Origin: Kofleriaceae bacterium
GTDB taxonomy: Bacteria > Myxococcota_A > Polyangia > Haliangiales > Haliangiaceae
Assembly (NCBI GenBank): GCA_025357755.1
Contig: JANXOP010000047.1
Location: forward strand, 1 to 33,637
DNA: 33,637 nt
Reading direction: 5' to 3'
Positions within the stretch are counted from its first letter, which is position 1. Every line of letters begins with the position of its first letter. A program made the translations under genes and the position numbers. Positions 1 to 6,897 of this stretch are shown piece after piece. A model generated the notes under the pieces. The model worked only from the letters and a program-made list of their open reading frames with translations, was not told the origin of the DNA and ran no database searches.

Positions 1-454
1 CGATCGGAAACGCACCGAGGTACGCATTCGCCGAGAGCGCCTGCTCCGGTAGACCACGCCCGCTCTCGAGATCGACCGTGCCCGCGGCGCGGAGCTCGGC
101 GAGCTGCGCCATGATGTCGTCGCCGGTCACGATCGCGACCTTCAACTCGATCCCTTGCTGCGCGAGCACGCGCTCGACCGCGGCTTTGCATGCGAGTGGG
201 TTCACACCGCCTGCATTCGCGACGACCTTGATCTTCTTCGCAGCGAGCTGTGCCGCGAGAGGTGCGATCACACCATCGACGAAATCGGTCGCGTAGCCGA
301 GGTCGGGCTTCTTCGCGCGCATGCGCGCGAGGATCGACATCGTGATCTCGGCGAGATAATCGAGCATCAGCACGTCGATGTTCCCGCGCTCGACGAGCTG
401 CGCGGCACCGAATGCGGTGTCACCCCAGAACCCGCTACCTCCGCCGATCCTCAT
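1..454 (-). CDS. AtuA-family (DUF1446) protein, N-terminal part, cut by window edge
   Basis: The minus-strand frame begins at an ATG at 454 and stays open to base 1, so only the first 151 residues are present. It starts MRIGGGSGFWGDT and continues with VLMLDYLAEITMSILARMRA, LGYATDFV and VVANAGGVNPLAC. These are hallmarks of the acyclic terpene utilization AtuA / DUF1446 family. A GAGGAG ribosome-binding site lies about 7 bases before the ATG, which fixes the start. In Pseudomonas, AtuA belongs to the citronellol/geraniol degradation cluster, but its exact reaction is not well defined. An SDR gene lies 116 bp upstream on the same strand, as expected for an acyl-CoA or isoprenoid catabolic operon. 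The family call is strong; the substrate is inferred. Confidence 0.88.
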   Translation of the reverse strand, partial: MRIGGGSGFWGDTAFGAAQLVERGNIDVLMLDYLAEITMSILARMRAKKPDLGYATDFVDGVIAPLAAQLAAKKIKVVANAGGVNPLACKAAVERVLAQQGIELKVAIVTGDDIMAQLAELRAAGTVDLESGRGLPEQALSANAYLGAFPI

Positions 455-570
455 ATGACGCTCCTCTGATCGTGGTGATCGTTCGTGAGCGGGTGAACGT
501 GGTGAGATGCGGCGCGGGTGATCATTGGTCGTAGGGCGTGATCGAGTCTGCCTGGGTCAGGAGAACGACT

Positions 571-1404
571 TCACTTGTCACGATCGAGGTCCGGATCGAG
601 GGCGCGCGACGCTAGCCGGAACCATTCGGGCTTCGGCGTGGTCCAGACTTCGCCCCAGAGGTTGCCACCGCCGCTGACCTCGAGGGTCTCGCCGGTCACG
701 AACCCTGCGGTCGGCCCGCCGAGGAAGATGCACGCGACCGCGACATCCCACGCCGTACCGGCGCGGCGCAGCGGGTTGCCATTCGGATAGCGCGCCGCGA
801 CCTCGGGTGCGTACGCGGCCCAGCCGGCTGTCTCGATCACGCCAGGTGCGACGCAGTTGACGCGAATCCCGAGCGGCGCCCACTCGATCGCGACCGCTTC
901 GGAGAAGGCCTTGACGCCCGCGCGCGCGGCGACCGTGTGCGCGACGTGGTGCAGGCCCCGCGGCGACACCACGATATTCACGATGCTGCCGGGGCGCGCT
1001 GCATCGCGCCAGGTTCGCGCCGCGGCCTGCATGACGTTGAACGTGCCTTCGAGGTTCGTCGCCATCACGGCGCGAAAGCCTTTGACCGAGTAGTCGATCG
1101 CGGCCTGCGGGAACTGTCCGCCCGCAGAATGCACGACGAGATCGATCGCGCCAGCGGCGGCGTACATCGCATCGACCGACTCGCGCTCGCGAATATCCAC
1201 GATCTGGCTCGTGGCGTGGAGACCGGCCGACGCGAGCTCGGCCTCGAGGGCGGTCAGCTTCGCGAGCGTGCGACCGGCGAGCACCACACGTGCACCGAGG
1301 CGCGCGGCGAGCCACGCGATCTCGCGACCGATGCCGCCCGCGGCCCCGGTGATCAACACGCTCTGATCGCGTAGCAGGGTGTCGGCGAACGGCAGTGCCT
1401 TCAT
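571..1404 (-). CDS. Short-chain dehydrogenase/reductase, PECR-like
   Basis: This 277-residue SDR has a Rossmann nucleotide-binding motif TGAAGGIG at residues 19-26, an HSAGG motif near 92-96 and an N at 118 (TNLEG). The active-site region reads HTVAARAGVKAF followed by EWAPLGIRVNCVAPGVIET. It lacks the usual YxxxK tyrosine. The pattern instead resembles peroxisomal trans-2-enoyl-CoA reductase and 2,4-dienoyl-CoA reductases, which suggests an NAD(P)H-dependent acyl-CoA substrate. The ATG at 1404 is preferred because AGGAG lies 11-12 bases upstream. The frame is open further upstream, but that stretch looks like a decayed neighbour gene. With AtuA just downstream, a role like AtuB/AtuG in branched acyl-CoA degradation is possible but unproven. 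Confidence 0.87.
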   Translation of the reverse strand: MKALPFADTLLRDQSVLITGAAGGIGREIAWLAARLGARVVLAGRTLAKLTALEAELASAGLHATSQIVDIRERESVDAMYAAAGAIDLVVHSAGGQFPQAAIDYSVKGFRAVMATNLEGTFNVMQAAARTWRDAARPGSIVNIVVSPRGLHHVAHTVAARAGVKAFSEAVAIEWAPLGIRVNCVAPGVIETAGWAAYAPEVAARYPNGNPLRRAGTAWDVAVACIFLGGPTAGFVTGETLEVSGGGNLWGEVWTTPKPEWFRLASRALDPDLDRDK

Positions 1405-1431
1405 CGGGACAACAACTCCTCGCTGATGATC

Positions 1432-1659
1432 AGCTTCGATACAGAGGTGCTCGTGCGCGACCCACGCCAACCCGAACGCGTGGTTGTGGCGAGAGAACGC
1501 TGGAGCACGAGTCCGCTCGAGAACAGATCCGACGCCGTCCCCCGAGCTCGGCAGGCACCGTGAGCCCGAGCATGCCGGCGGCGGCGCCTTTCGGCATTGC
1601 CGTATCGGGTTGTCGGCGGCGTCGAGAACCTCTTGCTGTGATGCGTCGAGCTCCAGGTC
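1432..1659 (-). pseudogene. Decayed N-terminal fragment of an acyl-CoA dehydrogenase (probable)
   Basis: No intact gene lies between the SDR start and the next gene, but the minus strand carries protein-like fragments in two frames. DLELDASQQEVLDAA (from 1659) resembles the start of acyl-CoA dehydrogenases. GMLGLTVPAELGG (about 1576-1538), in another frame, resembles their conserved GxxGLTVPEExGG segment. HNHAFGLAWVAHEHLCIEA (about 1488-1432) returns to the first frame. The order and approximate spacing fit one ACAD N-terminus with two compensating frameshifts and loss of the remaining ~300 residues. Acyl-CoA dehydrogenases normally have about 380 residues. The matches are short and were recognised by eye, so chance coding in GC-rich DNA cannot be ruled out. 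Confidence 0.45.
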
Positions 1660-1706
1660 ACGATCCGCAGTCTTGCTGGGACCATCTCATTTGTAAAGTG
1701 TCATCG

Positions 1707-1736
1707 ATAATAGTCTCCTGACGTCGGTTCTTTGAA
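1707..1736 (-). promoter_or_regulatory. Candidate sigma70-type promoter for the SDR-AtuA run
   Basis: Read on the minus strand, TTCAAA (1736-1731) and TATTAT (1712-1707) are separated by 18 bp, resembling -35 and -10 boxes. They lie in a locally AT-rich patch (about 1684-1745) that stands out from the GC-rich surroundings. The patch sits directly upstream of the acyl-CoA dehydrogenase relic and the SDR gene. This may be the surviving promoter of the original operon. The call rests on hexamer similarity only. Confidence 0.3.
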
Positions 1737-1829
1737 AGCAAAACGTGAGTGTGTCTCAGGAACGCAGAGCCGAGCTCTCGACATAGCGGGAATGCCCGCG
1801 TGTGGCACGCGGTTCGCTCTCTCAGAAGC

Positions 1830-2219
1830 GTGTTCCACGATCTCGCCACCGAATGGCATGCGCTGCGCGCGGACACGCCCGGCGAGCGCTTTCGCCACCA
1901 CTACGAACGCTCGCAGTCGCACTCGCATGTGCGTCGCGTCGCGGGTGCGCTCGTCGGTATCCTTCTCGTCGTAGCGGGGCTGGTGATGCTGGTCATCCCC
2001 GGGCCCGGAATCCTCACCGCGATCTTCGGGCTCGCGCTGCTCAGCAGCCAATCTCGTTGGCTCGCGAGCGGGATGGATCGCGCCGAGCCCGCGGTCCGGC
2101 GCTGGGCTAGTGGAATGCGGCGTCGTGCGCGCCGGCTGTTTCGCCGATTCCGTAGACTTGGAAAGGCACGTCATCGACGCGGCCAGCGACAGCGGAAGAT
2201 GCTTCCACCACCAGGGTGA
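1830..2219 (+). CDS. Small PGPGW-type membrane protein
   Basis: The protein of about 129 residues has an N-terminal segment FHDLATEWHALRADTPGERF, a charged stretch, then a hydrophobic hairpin containing MLVIPGPGILTAIFGLALL. This matches the PGPGW family of small putative transmembrane proteins of unknown function. The C-terminus is very arginine-rich and probably cytoplasmic. A GTG at 1830 is chosen because family members begin close to the EW-L-x(3)-PGxRF segment. An in-frame GTG at 1749 would add 27 residues that do not look family-like. Neither start has a clear ribosome-binding site. The gene's last 49 bases overlap the 3' end of the convergent histidine kinase gene. Confidence 0.75.
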   Translation: MFHDLATEWHALRADTPGERFRHHYERSQSHSHVRRVAGALVGILLVVAGLVMLVIPGPGILTAIFGLALLSSQSRWLASGMDRAEPAVRRWASGMRRRARRLFRRFRRLGKARHRRGQRQRKMLPPPG

Positions 2220-3274
2220 TCTTCGACGCAGATCTCGCCGCCATGCGACGCGAGGGCGAGCTTGCAGAACGCGAGCCCGACACCGCGGCTCGTGCGCGAG
2301 TTGCGCGTATTCGGATCGCGATCGATGCGCGTGTAGAGCTCGAAGATCTTCTGCTTGAGCTCGTCGGGGACGCCGGGGCCCCGGTCGGCCACCGTGATCT
2401 CGATCTCGGTCTCCCGACACTCACCGCGCAACACGATCTGGCTATCCGGCGGCGCGTACTTCGAGCAGTTGTCGAGCAGGTTCTGGAGCGTACGCCCGAG
2501 CAGATCGGCATCGCCCTGCGCACCGCTACCGACGACCTCGCAACGCAGCTCTTGATTGCGATCCGCGAGCAGGGGGCGAGCCCGGTCCGCGGTCTCGGCG
2601 AAGAAGCTCGCGAGGTCGAGCGGCGCGAGCTTGGCCTGGAGCTGTCCATCTTCGCTCTTTCCGACATCGAGCAGGTCGAGCACCATGCGATGCATCGCAT
2701 CGGCCGCACGCTCGATGAACGAGGCGTGCTCGAGCAGCGCCTCGGGGTTGTGCCGATCCTCGGCGACATATCTCGAGCTCAACATGATCACGGTGAGCGG
2801 CGTCTTGAGATCGTGGACGAGCGCGGCCGAGAGCTGGGCCTTGCTCTGATCGAGCTCGCGCAGGCGTTCGATCAAGGTCTCGCGGACGCCTGCAAGATCG
2901 TAGGCGGCTTCGCGGCTCTCCCCGAGCATCGCCTCGAGCTGCGCGGCATGCGTGACATCGCGCGATTGCAGCAAGACCCCGCCGACCTCTGGATCTTCGA
3001 CGAGATTCTTCGCCACGGTCTCGAACATCCGCCACGAGCCGTCGGCATGGCGCACGCGATGGGTGAGCCGCGCGTCCTCGCCGCGGAGCACGCACGCGAC
3101 CGCGTCTGCGACCTCGGCCGCATCATCGGGATGTGCGAGCGCTGCGATCGAGGTGCCCTCGAGGCTCGGCACTCCGAGCAGCTCCGAACTCGAGGGGCTG
3201 ATCCAGCGGACCACGCCGGTGGCATCGACGATCGTCATCAGATCGATCGAGTAACGCGCGAGGTTCTTGGTCAT
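2171..3274 (-). CDS. PAS-domain sensor histidine kinase
   Basis: This 367-residue protein has no membrane segment. A PAS domain covers about residues 5-115 (SIDLMTIVDATGVVRWISPS to SRDVTHAAQLEAML). A helical linker of about 115-145 follows, then an HisKA domain with H-box ALVHDLKTPL (phospho-acceptor His154). The HATPase domain has N-box QNLLDNCSKY (264-273), G1 DRGPGVPD and G2 SRGVGLAF. Soluble PAS kinases of this type sense cytoplasmic signals and phosphorylate receivers. Its ATG overlaps the stop of the preceding HDOD gene (ATGA), so it is the last gene of a coupled five-gene run whose dual-receiver protein is a plausible partner. The ATGA coupling and the start of PAS homology decide the start. 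Confidence 0.92.
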   Translation of the reverse strand: MTKNLARYSIDLMTIVDATGVVRWISPSSSELLGVPSLEGTSIAALAHPDDAAEVADAVACVLRGEDARLTHRVRHADGSWRMFETVAKNLVEDPEVGGVLLQSRDVTHAAQLEAMLGESREAAYDLAGVRETLIERLRELDQSKAQLSAALVHDLKTPLTVIMLSSRYVAEDRHNPEALLEHASFIERAADAMHRMVLDLLDVGKSEDGQLQAKLAPLDLASFFAETADRARPLLADRNQELRCEVVGSGAQGDADLLGRTLQNLLDNCSKYAPPDSQIVLRGECRETEIEITVADRGPGVPDELKQKIFELYTRIDRDPNTRNSRTSRGVGLAFCKLALASHGGEICVEDHPGGGSIFRCRWPRR

Positions 3275-4116
3275 GGCGGTGCTGCTTCCTTCACCGCGGC
3301 GGCGATCTGCTCGACCACGCCCGGCGAGATGCCGACGATCGACGATCCACTCTGGATGATGGCCTCGAGTTGATCTGCGTCGACGGGTCCGGTCGTGAAT
3401 CCGACCTGCTTCGCGATCGCGTTCGCTGTCTTGACGACATTCGCGAGCGACTGGCGCTCGCTGATATCGAACGCTCGTTCGCGACCGACGAGGATCGTCG
3501 GCGGCAGCTTCCACGCCTTGCCGACGAGGTGCGCCGCTTCGTGATGGATGTCGCCGATCACCCGATTCCACATCGTGAGATCGAGCCAGCTCGCGAGGCC
3601 GGGAGCGACCTTGCGAGAGGTCTCGAGCAGCATCGCAGCGACGACCGGCTTACCGATGTCGTGCAGCAGCCCCGCGAGGTAGTACGCGTCCGCATCGCGG
3701 CGACCGACGTAGCTCGCCAGGTCGCGCGCCAACCGCGCCACCGCGACGGAGTGGTCCCAGATCTTGCGATTTGCCTCGGCGAACGGGCCCGTCGCATCGA
3801 ACACCTTGCGTGCGGCGTACTCGAGGATGATGACCTCGAGCCGCGAGGCGCCGAGGCGCAGCACGGCTTGCTCGAGCTTGGTCACGCCTTGCCCGTGGAT
3901 CGCCGCATTCGCGGTCCTCAGGACCAGCGCCGCGATCATCGGCTCGCGTTCGATCTCCCTGATCAGGACGCGGTGATCGAAGTCGTCGGCCCGCATGATA
4001 TCGAGGCACCGCATCGCGCCGATACCGATCGCCGGCACTTCGACACGACCAGCCGCGACGCGCGCGAGGACGAGGCGTTCTACCTCGGCGACGAGCTTCT
4101 TGTCGGGCAGGGCCAC
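3271..4116 (-). CDS. HDOD-domain signalling protein (second of tandem pair)
   Basis: This 281-residue soluble protein is an HDOD domain over most of its length. It contains DHSVAVARLARDLA (His122), YLAGLLHDIGKPV (His152-Asp153) and a following HH pair (191-192). HDOD proteins are thought to act as regulatory or scaffolding relatives of HD phosphohydrolases, often near chemotaxis and c-di-GMP genes. Many have lost the metal ligands, whereas this one keeps the HD doublet. It is a clear paralogue of the neighbouring gene, sharing IEREP, HSVAVAxLARD, LAGLLHDxGKPV and GFTTGPxDA. It starts with GTG at 4116, three bases after the upstream stop, and overlaps the kinase gene by four bases. Confidence 0.9.
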   Translation of the reverse strand: MALPDKKLVAEVERLVLARVAAGRVEVPAIGIGAMRCLDIMRADDFDHRVLIREIEREPMIAALVLRTANAAIHGQGVTKLEQAVLRLGASRLEVIILEYAARKVFDATGPFAEANRKIWDHSVAVARLARDLASYVGRRDADAYYLAGLLHDIGKPVVAAMLLETSRKVAPGLASWLDLTMWNRVIGDIHHEAAHLVGKAWKLPPTILVGRERAFDISERQSLANVVKTANAIAKQVGFTTGPVDADQLEAIIQSGSSIVGISPGVVEQIAAAVKEAAPP

Positions 4117-4119
4117 GGC

Positions 4120-5001
4120 CTACGACGCTTGAGCGACTCGTTCGGCGAGGCCCGCAACCAGCCGCTCGATCACCGAATCGTCCGCACCCACCATGGAGCG
4201 GCCGATCATGATCAACGCGTCGATATCTGCTGCGTCGATGGGGCCCGTCGTGAACCCCTCGCGCTTCGCGAGCGCATTCGCGAAGCGCACCACGTTCGCC
4301 GCACCGCCGCGATTGTTGGTGTCGTATTCGCTGCAATCACGGATGCCCGCGGTCACTTCATCTGGGAGCTTCCACTCGAGCGCGAGTGCGGTTCCGACCT
4401 TGCGGTGGCTCGCCTCGATCGTCGAGGTCCAGATGCTGACATCGAGCCAGCCGGGCTTGTCCTTCGAGAGCTTCTTCTCGGCCTCGAGCAGCATGGCCAC
4501 CAGGACCGGCTTGCCGACATCGTGCAGGAGGCCCGCGAGGTAACAGGTATCACTGTTCGCGCCAGAGGTCAGCGCCGCGATATCGCGTGCGAGCACGGCG
4601 ACGGCCACGGAGTGCTCCCACACCTTCTTCGTCGCCGCCTGGATGCGCTTGTCGTTCGAGCGAAACAGCTCGCGCGTCATGAACTCGACGAGCAGCGACT
4701 TGAGCTTCTGGACGCCGAGCGCGGACACCGCTTGATCGAGGGTCTTGACGTTGCCACCTGCATTCGCCGCGGACATCGACTGGCGCAAGATCGAGGCTGC
4801 GAGCAGCGGTTCACGCTCGATATCGGTCGTGAACTTCTTCTGTGAAAACTTGGGGTCGCGAAGCGTGACGAGGCACTTCTGCGCGATTTCGGGCATCACC
4901 GGCAGGACGAGCCGGTTCGAGGCGATGCGCCCGAGGACGATCCGCGAGAGCTCGCCGACCAACTTCTCGTTGTTATCGCCACTACCGGTCGGGGCCACCA
5001 T
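4120..5001 (-). CDS. HDOD-domain signalling protein (first of tandem pair)
   Basis: This 293-residue soluble HDOD protein has an N-terminal helical part with the PVMPEIAQKCL segment. It then has EHSVAVAVLARDIA (His130), YLAGLLHDVGKPV (His160-Asp161) and ASHRKVG (His199). It is the closest visible relative of the adjacent downstream gene, so the pair arose by tandem duplication. The ATG at 5001 overlaps the TGA of the dual-receiver gene (TGATG), implying translational coupling. A longer open frame upstream lies inside the dual-receiver gene and is not coding. The function is probably to receive a signal from the receiver protein or to bind a nucleotide or partner protein. Whether it has phosphohydrolase activity cannot be told from sequence alone. 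Confidence 0.9.
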   Translation of the reverse strand: MVAPTGSGDNNEKLVGELSRIVLGRIASNRLVLPVMPEIAQKCLVTLRDPKFSQKKFTTDIEREPLLAASILRQSMSAANAGGNVKTLDQAVSALGVQKLKSLLVEFMTRELFRSNDKRIQAATKKVWEHSVAVAVLARDIAALTSGANSDTCYLAGLLHDVGKPVLVAMLLEAEKKLSKDKPGWLDVSIWTSTIEASHRKVGTALALEWKLPDEVTAGIRDCSEYDTNNRGGAANVVRFANALAKREGFTTGPIDAADIDALIMIGRSMVGADDSVIERLVAGLAERVAQAS

Positions 5002-6164
5002 CAGGCTGCCTTGGCCTCGTTGACCGTGGCGAAGAACGGCAACGAGGCGGTTTCGACGAGCTGGCTGAGCGCCTTCTTGGCCTCGGGTTGGCCGACGATG
5101 CGCAGCGTGATGCCGAACTTCTTCGCCTCGACATCCATATCGAGCACGAGGCGCGGGAGCTTGTCGTTGTGCATCGGCATCTTCGAGAGATCGATGATCG
5201 AGTCCTCGTAGCACGCGGAGGCGAGCTTCTCGAATGAATCCTTGCACAGCGATTTCACGCGAGCGTAGTAGCCATCGACCTTGTCGGCCTTGCCGGTGTA
5301 CTCGGCGACCGCCAGGATGTTGTCGTTGACCGACAGCACGTTCTCGACCGCGAAGTACTTGCCACGCCAGTCCTCGACGAGCGCGGCATCGAAGGGCTTC
5401 ATCATCACGTCGTGAAAGCCTTGTGCCTTGCACTCGGTGGCGATGTCGTTCGCGCTACGCAGTGCGAGGGCGGTCATCACCGCATGCGGCTGGAGGACGC
5501 GGAGCTGGTTCATGAGTGCGACGCTGTTGACGTCGGGAATGACGAGGTCGACGATGATCACGCGAAACACGCCGTGCTGGCACATCTCGAGCGCTTCACG
5601 TGCGCTGACACACCCCTTGAGGGAGAGTGTCTCGGGCAGGAGCGAGCGGAGCTTCTTGTGGACGTTCTCCATGTCGTCGACGACGAGGACGTCGATGAAT
5701 TGGCGCTGCGCAGGACCGTTCGAAGGCGAGGGCGCTGCGGCCGCAGGGGCGAGCGCCGCGTTCGAGGCCATCTGCTGGTCGGCCGCGTTGCGTGGTGCCG
5801 CGCCGTCCATCTTGAGGACCTTGAGGACCTTCGCCTTGAGCTCGTCTGGCTTGAACGGCTTGAGGATGTAGTCTTCGACGCCGAGCTTGATCGCGCCGGT
5901 CATGATCGAGCGCTTCGATTCGCTGGTCAGCATGATCACCGGCGTCTTGTTGCCGGCGCCGCGCAGCTTCTCGAGCATCGTCGGGCCGTCCATGACGGGC
6001 ATGGTGACGTCGAGCAGGATCAAGTCGACCGAGATTTCCTCGAGCTTGGCGAGCCCCTGCTGGCCATCCTCGGCTTGTTCGATCTCGAATCCGAGCTCGC
6101 CCAGAGTCTTGTTGATGATGCTACGAATGGTGCTGGAATCATCGACGGTCAAAATACTCGGCAT
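5001..6164 (-). CDS. Dual receiver (REC-REC) response regulator with STAS-like tail
   Basis: This 387-residue protein has a first receiver domain at about residues 1-120, with acidic pair D8-D9, phospho-acceptor D52 (LILLDVTMP), T80 and K102. An Ala/Pro/Asn-rich linker (about 121-155) follows. A second receiver covers about 156-270, with D163-D164, D206 and K256. No DNA-binding or enzymatic output domain follows. The last ~105 residues contain SIIDLSKM, KKFGITLRIVG and SLPFFATV, a layout that resembles the second half of a STAS domain, though this is tentative. ATG 6164 is supported by AGGGGA directly upstream. It sits between a CheX-like phosphatase and two HDOD proteins, so it is a likely target of the nearby CheA. 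Confidence 0.9.
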   Translation of the reverse strand: MPSILTVDDSSTIRSIINKTLGELGFEIEQAEDGQQGLAKLEEISVDLILLDVTMPVMDGPTMLEKLRGAGNKTPVIMLTSESKRSIMTGAIKLGVEDYILKPFKPDELKAKVLKVLKMDGAAPRNAADQQMASNAALAPAAAAPSPSNGPAQRQFIDVLVVDDMENVHKKLRSLLPETLSLKGCVSAREALEMCQHGVFRVIIVDLVIPDVNSVALMNQLRVLQPHAVMTALALRSANDIATECKAQGFHDVMMKPFDAALVEDWRGKYFAVENVLSVNDNILAVAEYTGKADKVDGYYARVKSLCKDSFEKLASACYEDSIIDLSKMPMHNDKLPRLVLDMDVEAKKFGITLRIVGQPEAKKALSQLVETASLPFFATVNEAKAA

Positions 6165-6183
6165 ATCCCCTAATCCCCTTCCC

Positions 6184-6618
6184 TCAAGCAATACTGGCGA
6201 CGAGCGAGATCACGATCGTGATCTTGTCGCTGTCGAGAACGTGATGTGTCCAGGCAACCGGACTGGTGAGTAACGGTTCGCCATCGATCACGCGCGGCAA
6301 GCCGAGCGCTTGATCGAGGTGGAGCTCGCCCTTGATCTGGCCGGCCGTCATGTTGACGAGCTCGCGCATGAAATCATCGATCATCGCGAGATCGAGATCG
6401 TCTTCGTCCATCATCAGCATGGCGGCTGCGAGCGCGGCGCAGCCTTGACGATCCGAGGACAGCGCGATGGTCACCGGCTTCGAGCCCGGGATGCTGAGCA
6501 TCGCAGTGCGCCACAACATCAGCGACGGCGCTGCCTGTGGTGATGGCAAGAAGGTCCTGCCGATCATCGTATGAGTGACCCGCGAGAGAGATGTCGCAAT
6601 GCGATCGGTAGGAAGCAT
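6184..6618 (-). CDS. CheX/CheC-like receiver phosphatase (left arm)
   Basis: This 144-residue protein carries DDFMRELVNMTAGQIKGEL, containing the ExxN motif (E86, N89) used by CheC/CheX/FliY phosphatases to remove phosphate from CheY-type receivers. A glycine-rich loop and a conserved-looking C-terminal beta segment (DKITIVISLVA) fit the CheX fold. It is the first gene of the minus-strand arm, 19 bp before the dual-receiver gene, whose receivers are likely substrates. It is a distant paralogue of the protein at 12493-12972 on the other arm. No strong ribosome-binding site precedes the ATG at 6618, so the exact start is less certain than the identity. Confidence 0.82.
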   Translation of the reverse strand: MLPTDRIATSLSRVTHTMIGRTFLPSPQAAPSLMLWRTAMLSIPGSKPVTIALSSDRQGCAALAAAMLMMDEDDLDLAMIDDFMRELVNMTAGQIKGELHLDQALGLPRVIDGEPLLTSPVAWTHHVLDSDKITIVISLVASIA

Positions 6619-6648
6619 TCACGGGCCAACAGTTGATTCGTCCAGCTC

Positions 6649-6668
6649 GGGCTCTCGTTGAGAGTCCC
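6649..6668. other. Inverted repeat in the divergent chemosensory promoter region
   Basis: GGGCTCTC-GTT-GAGAGTCCC forms a short stem with one bulged base, 30 bp upstream of the left-arm CheX start. It has no T-run, so it may be a regulator site rather than a terminator. The rest of the 279-bp region 6619-6897 holds no convincing gene. Confidence 0.3.
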
Positions 6669-6836
6669 CGAACCGCCGACATGTCAGCTACGGGATCGCG
6701 AGCCTGCTTCGCGGAATGCTCCAGGCGGCCTTGGATCTAGTCGCGACACCCTCGACCGACGTCGTCCGGGCCGAGCTCGTGCTCGGGCCCGGTGATGGTG
6801 ACGCAACCTCTCGGCCCCACATGTGTGCGCGGGGAG

Positions 6837-6852
6837 TGGCCGAATCTTGGCC
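6837..6852 (+). promoter_or_regulatory. Candidate sigma54-type promoter ahead of cheA
   Basis: TGGCCGAATCTTGGCC has the GG and GC dinucleotides of a -24/-12 promoter at the correct 10-bp spacing, with TGGC and an R at position 7. It deviates at the A-C of the -24 box and one T of the -12 box. Transcription would begin near 6864, leaving a leader of about 34 bases before the cheA ATG. Sigma54 promoters are common in Myxococcota. The short GC-rich motif also contains a GGCC repeat, so chance is possible. Confidence 0.3.
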
Positions 6853-6897
6853 TTCACACGGGCCCTTTGGGGCCGAAGACACCTTTGGGTAGTGGGC

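Noticed and set aside
1395..1721. Short open frames on both strands between the SDR and PGPGW genes
   Set aside because: Composition is arginine/serine-rich without family features. The only protein-like signal is the broken acyl-CoA dehydrogenase relic.
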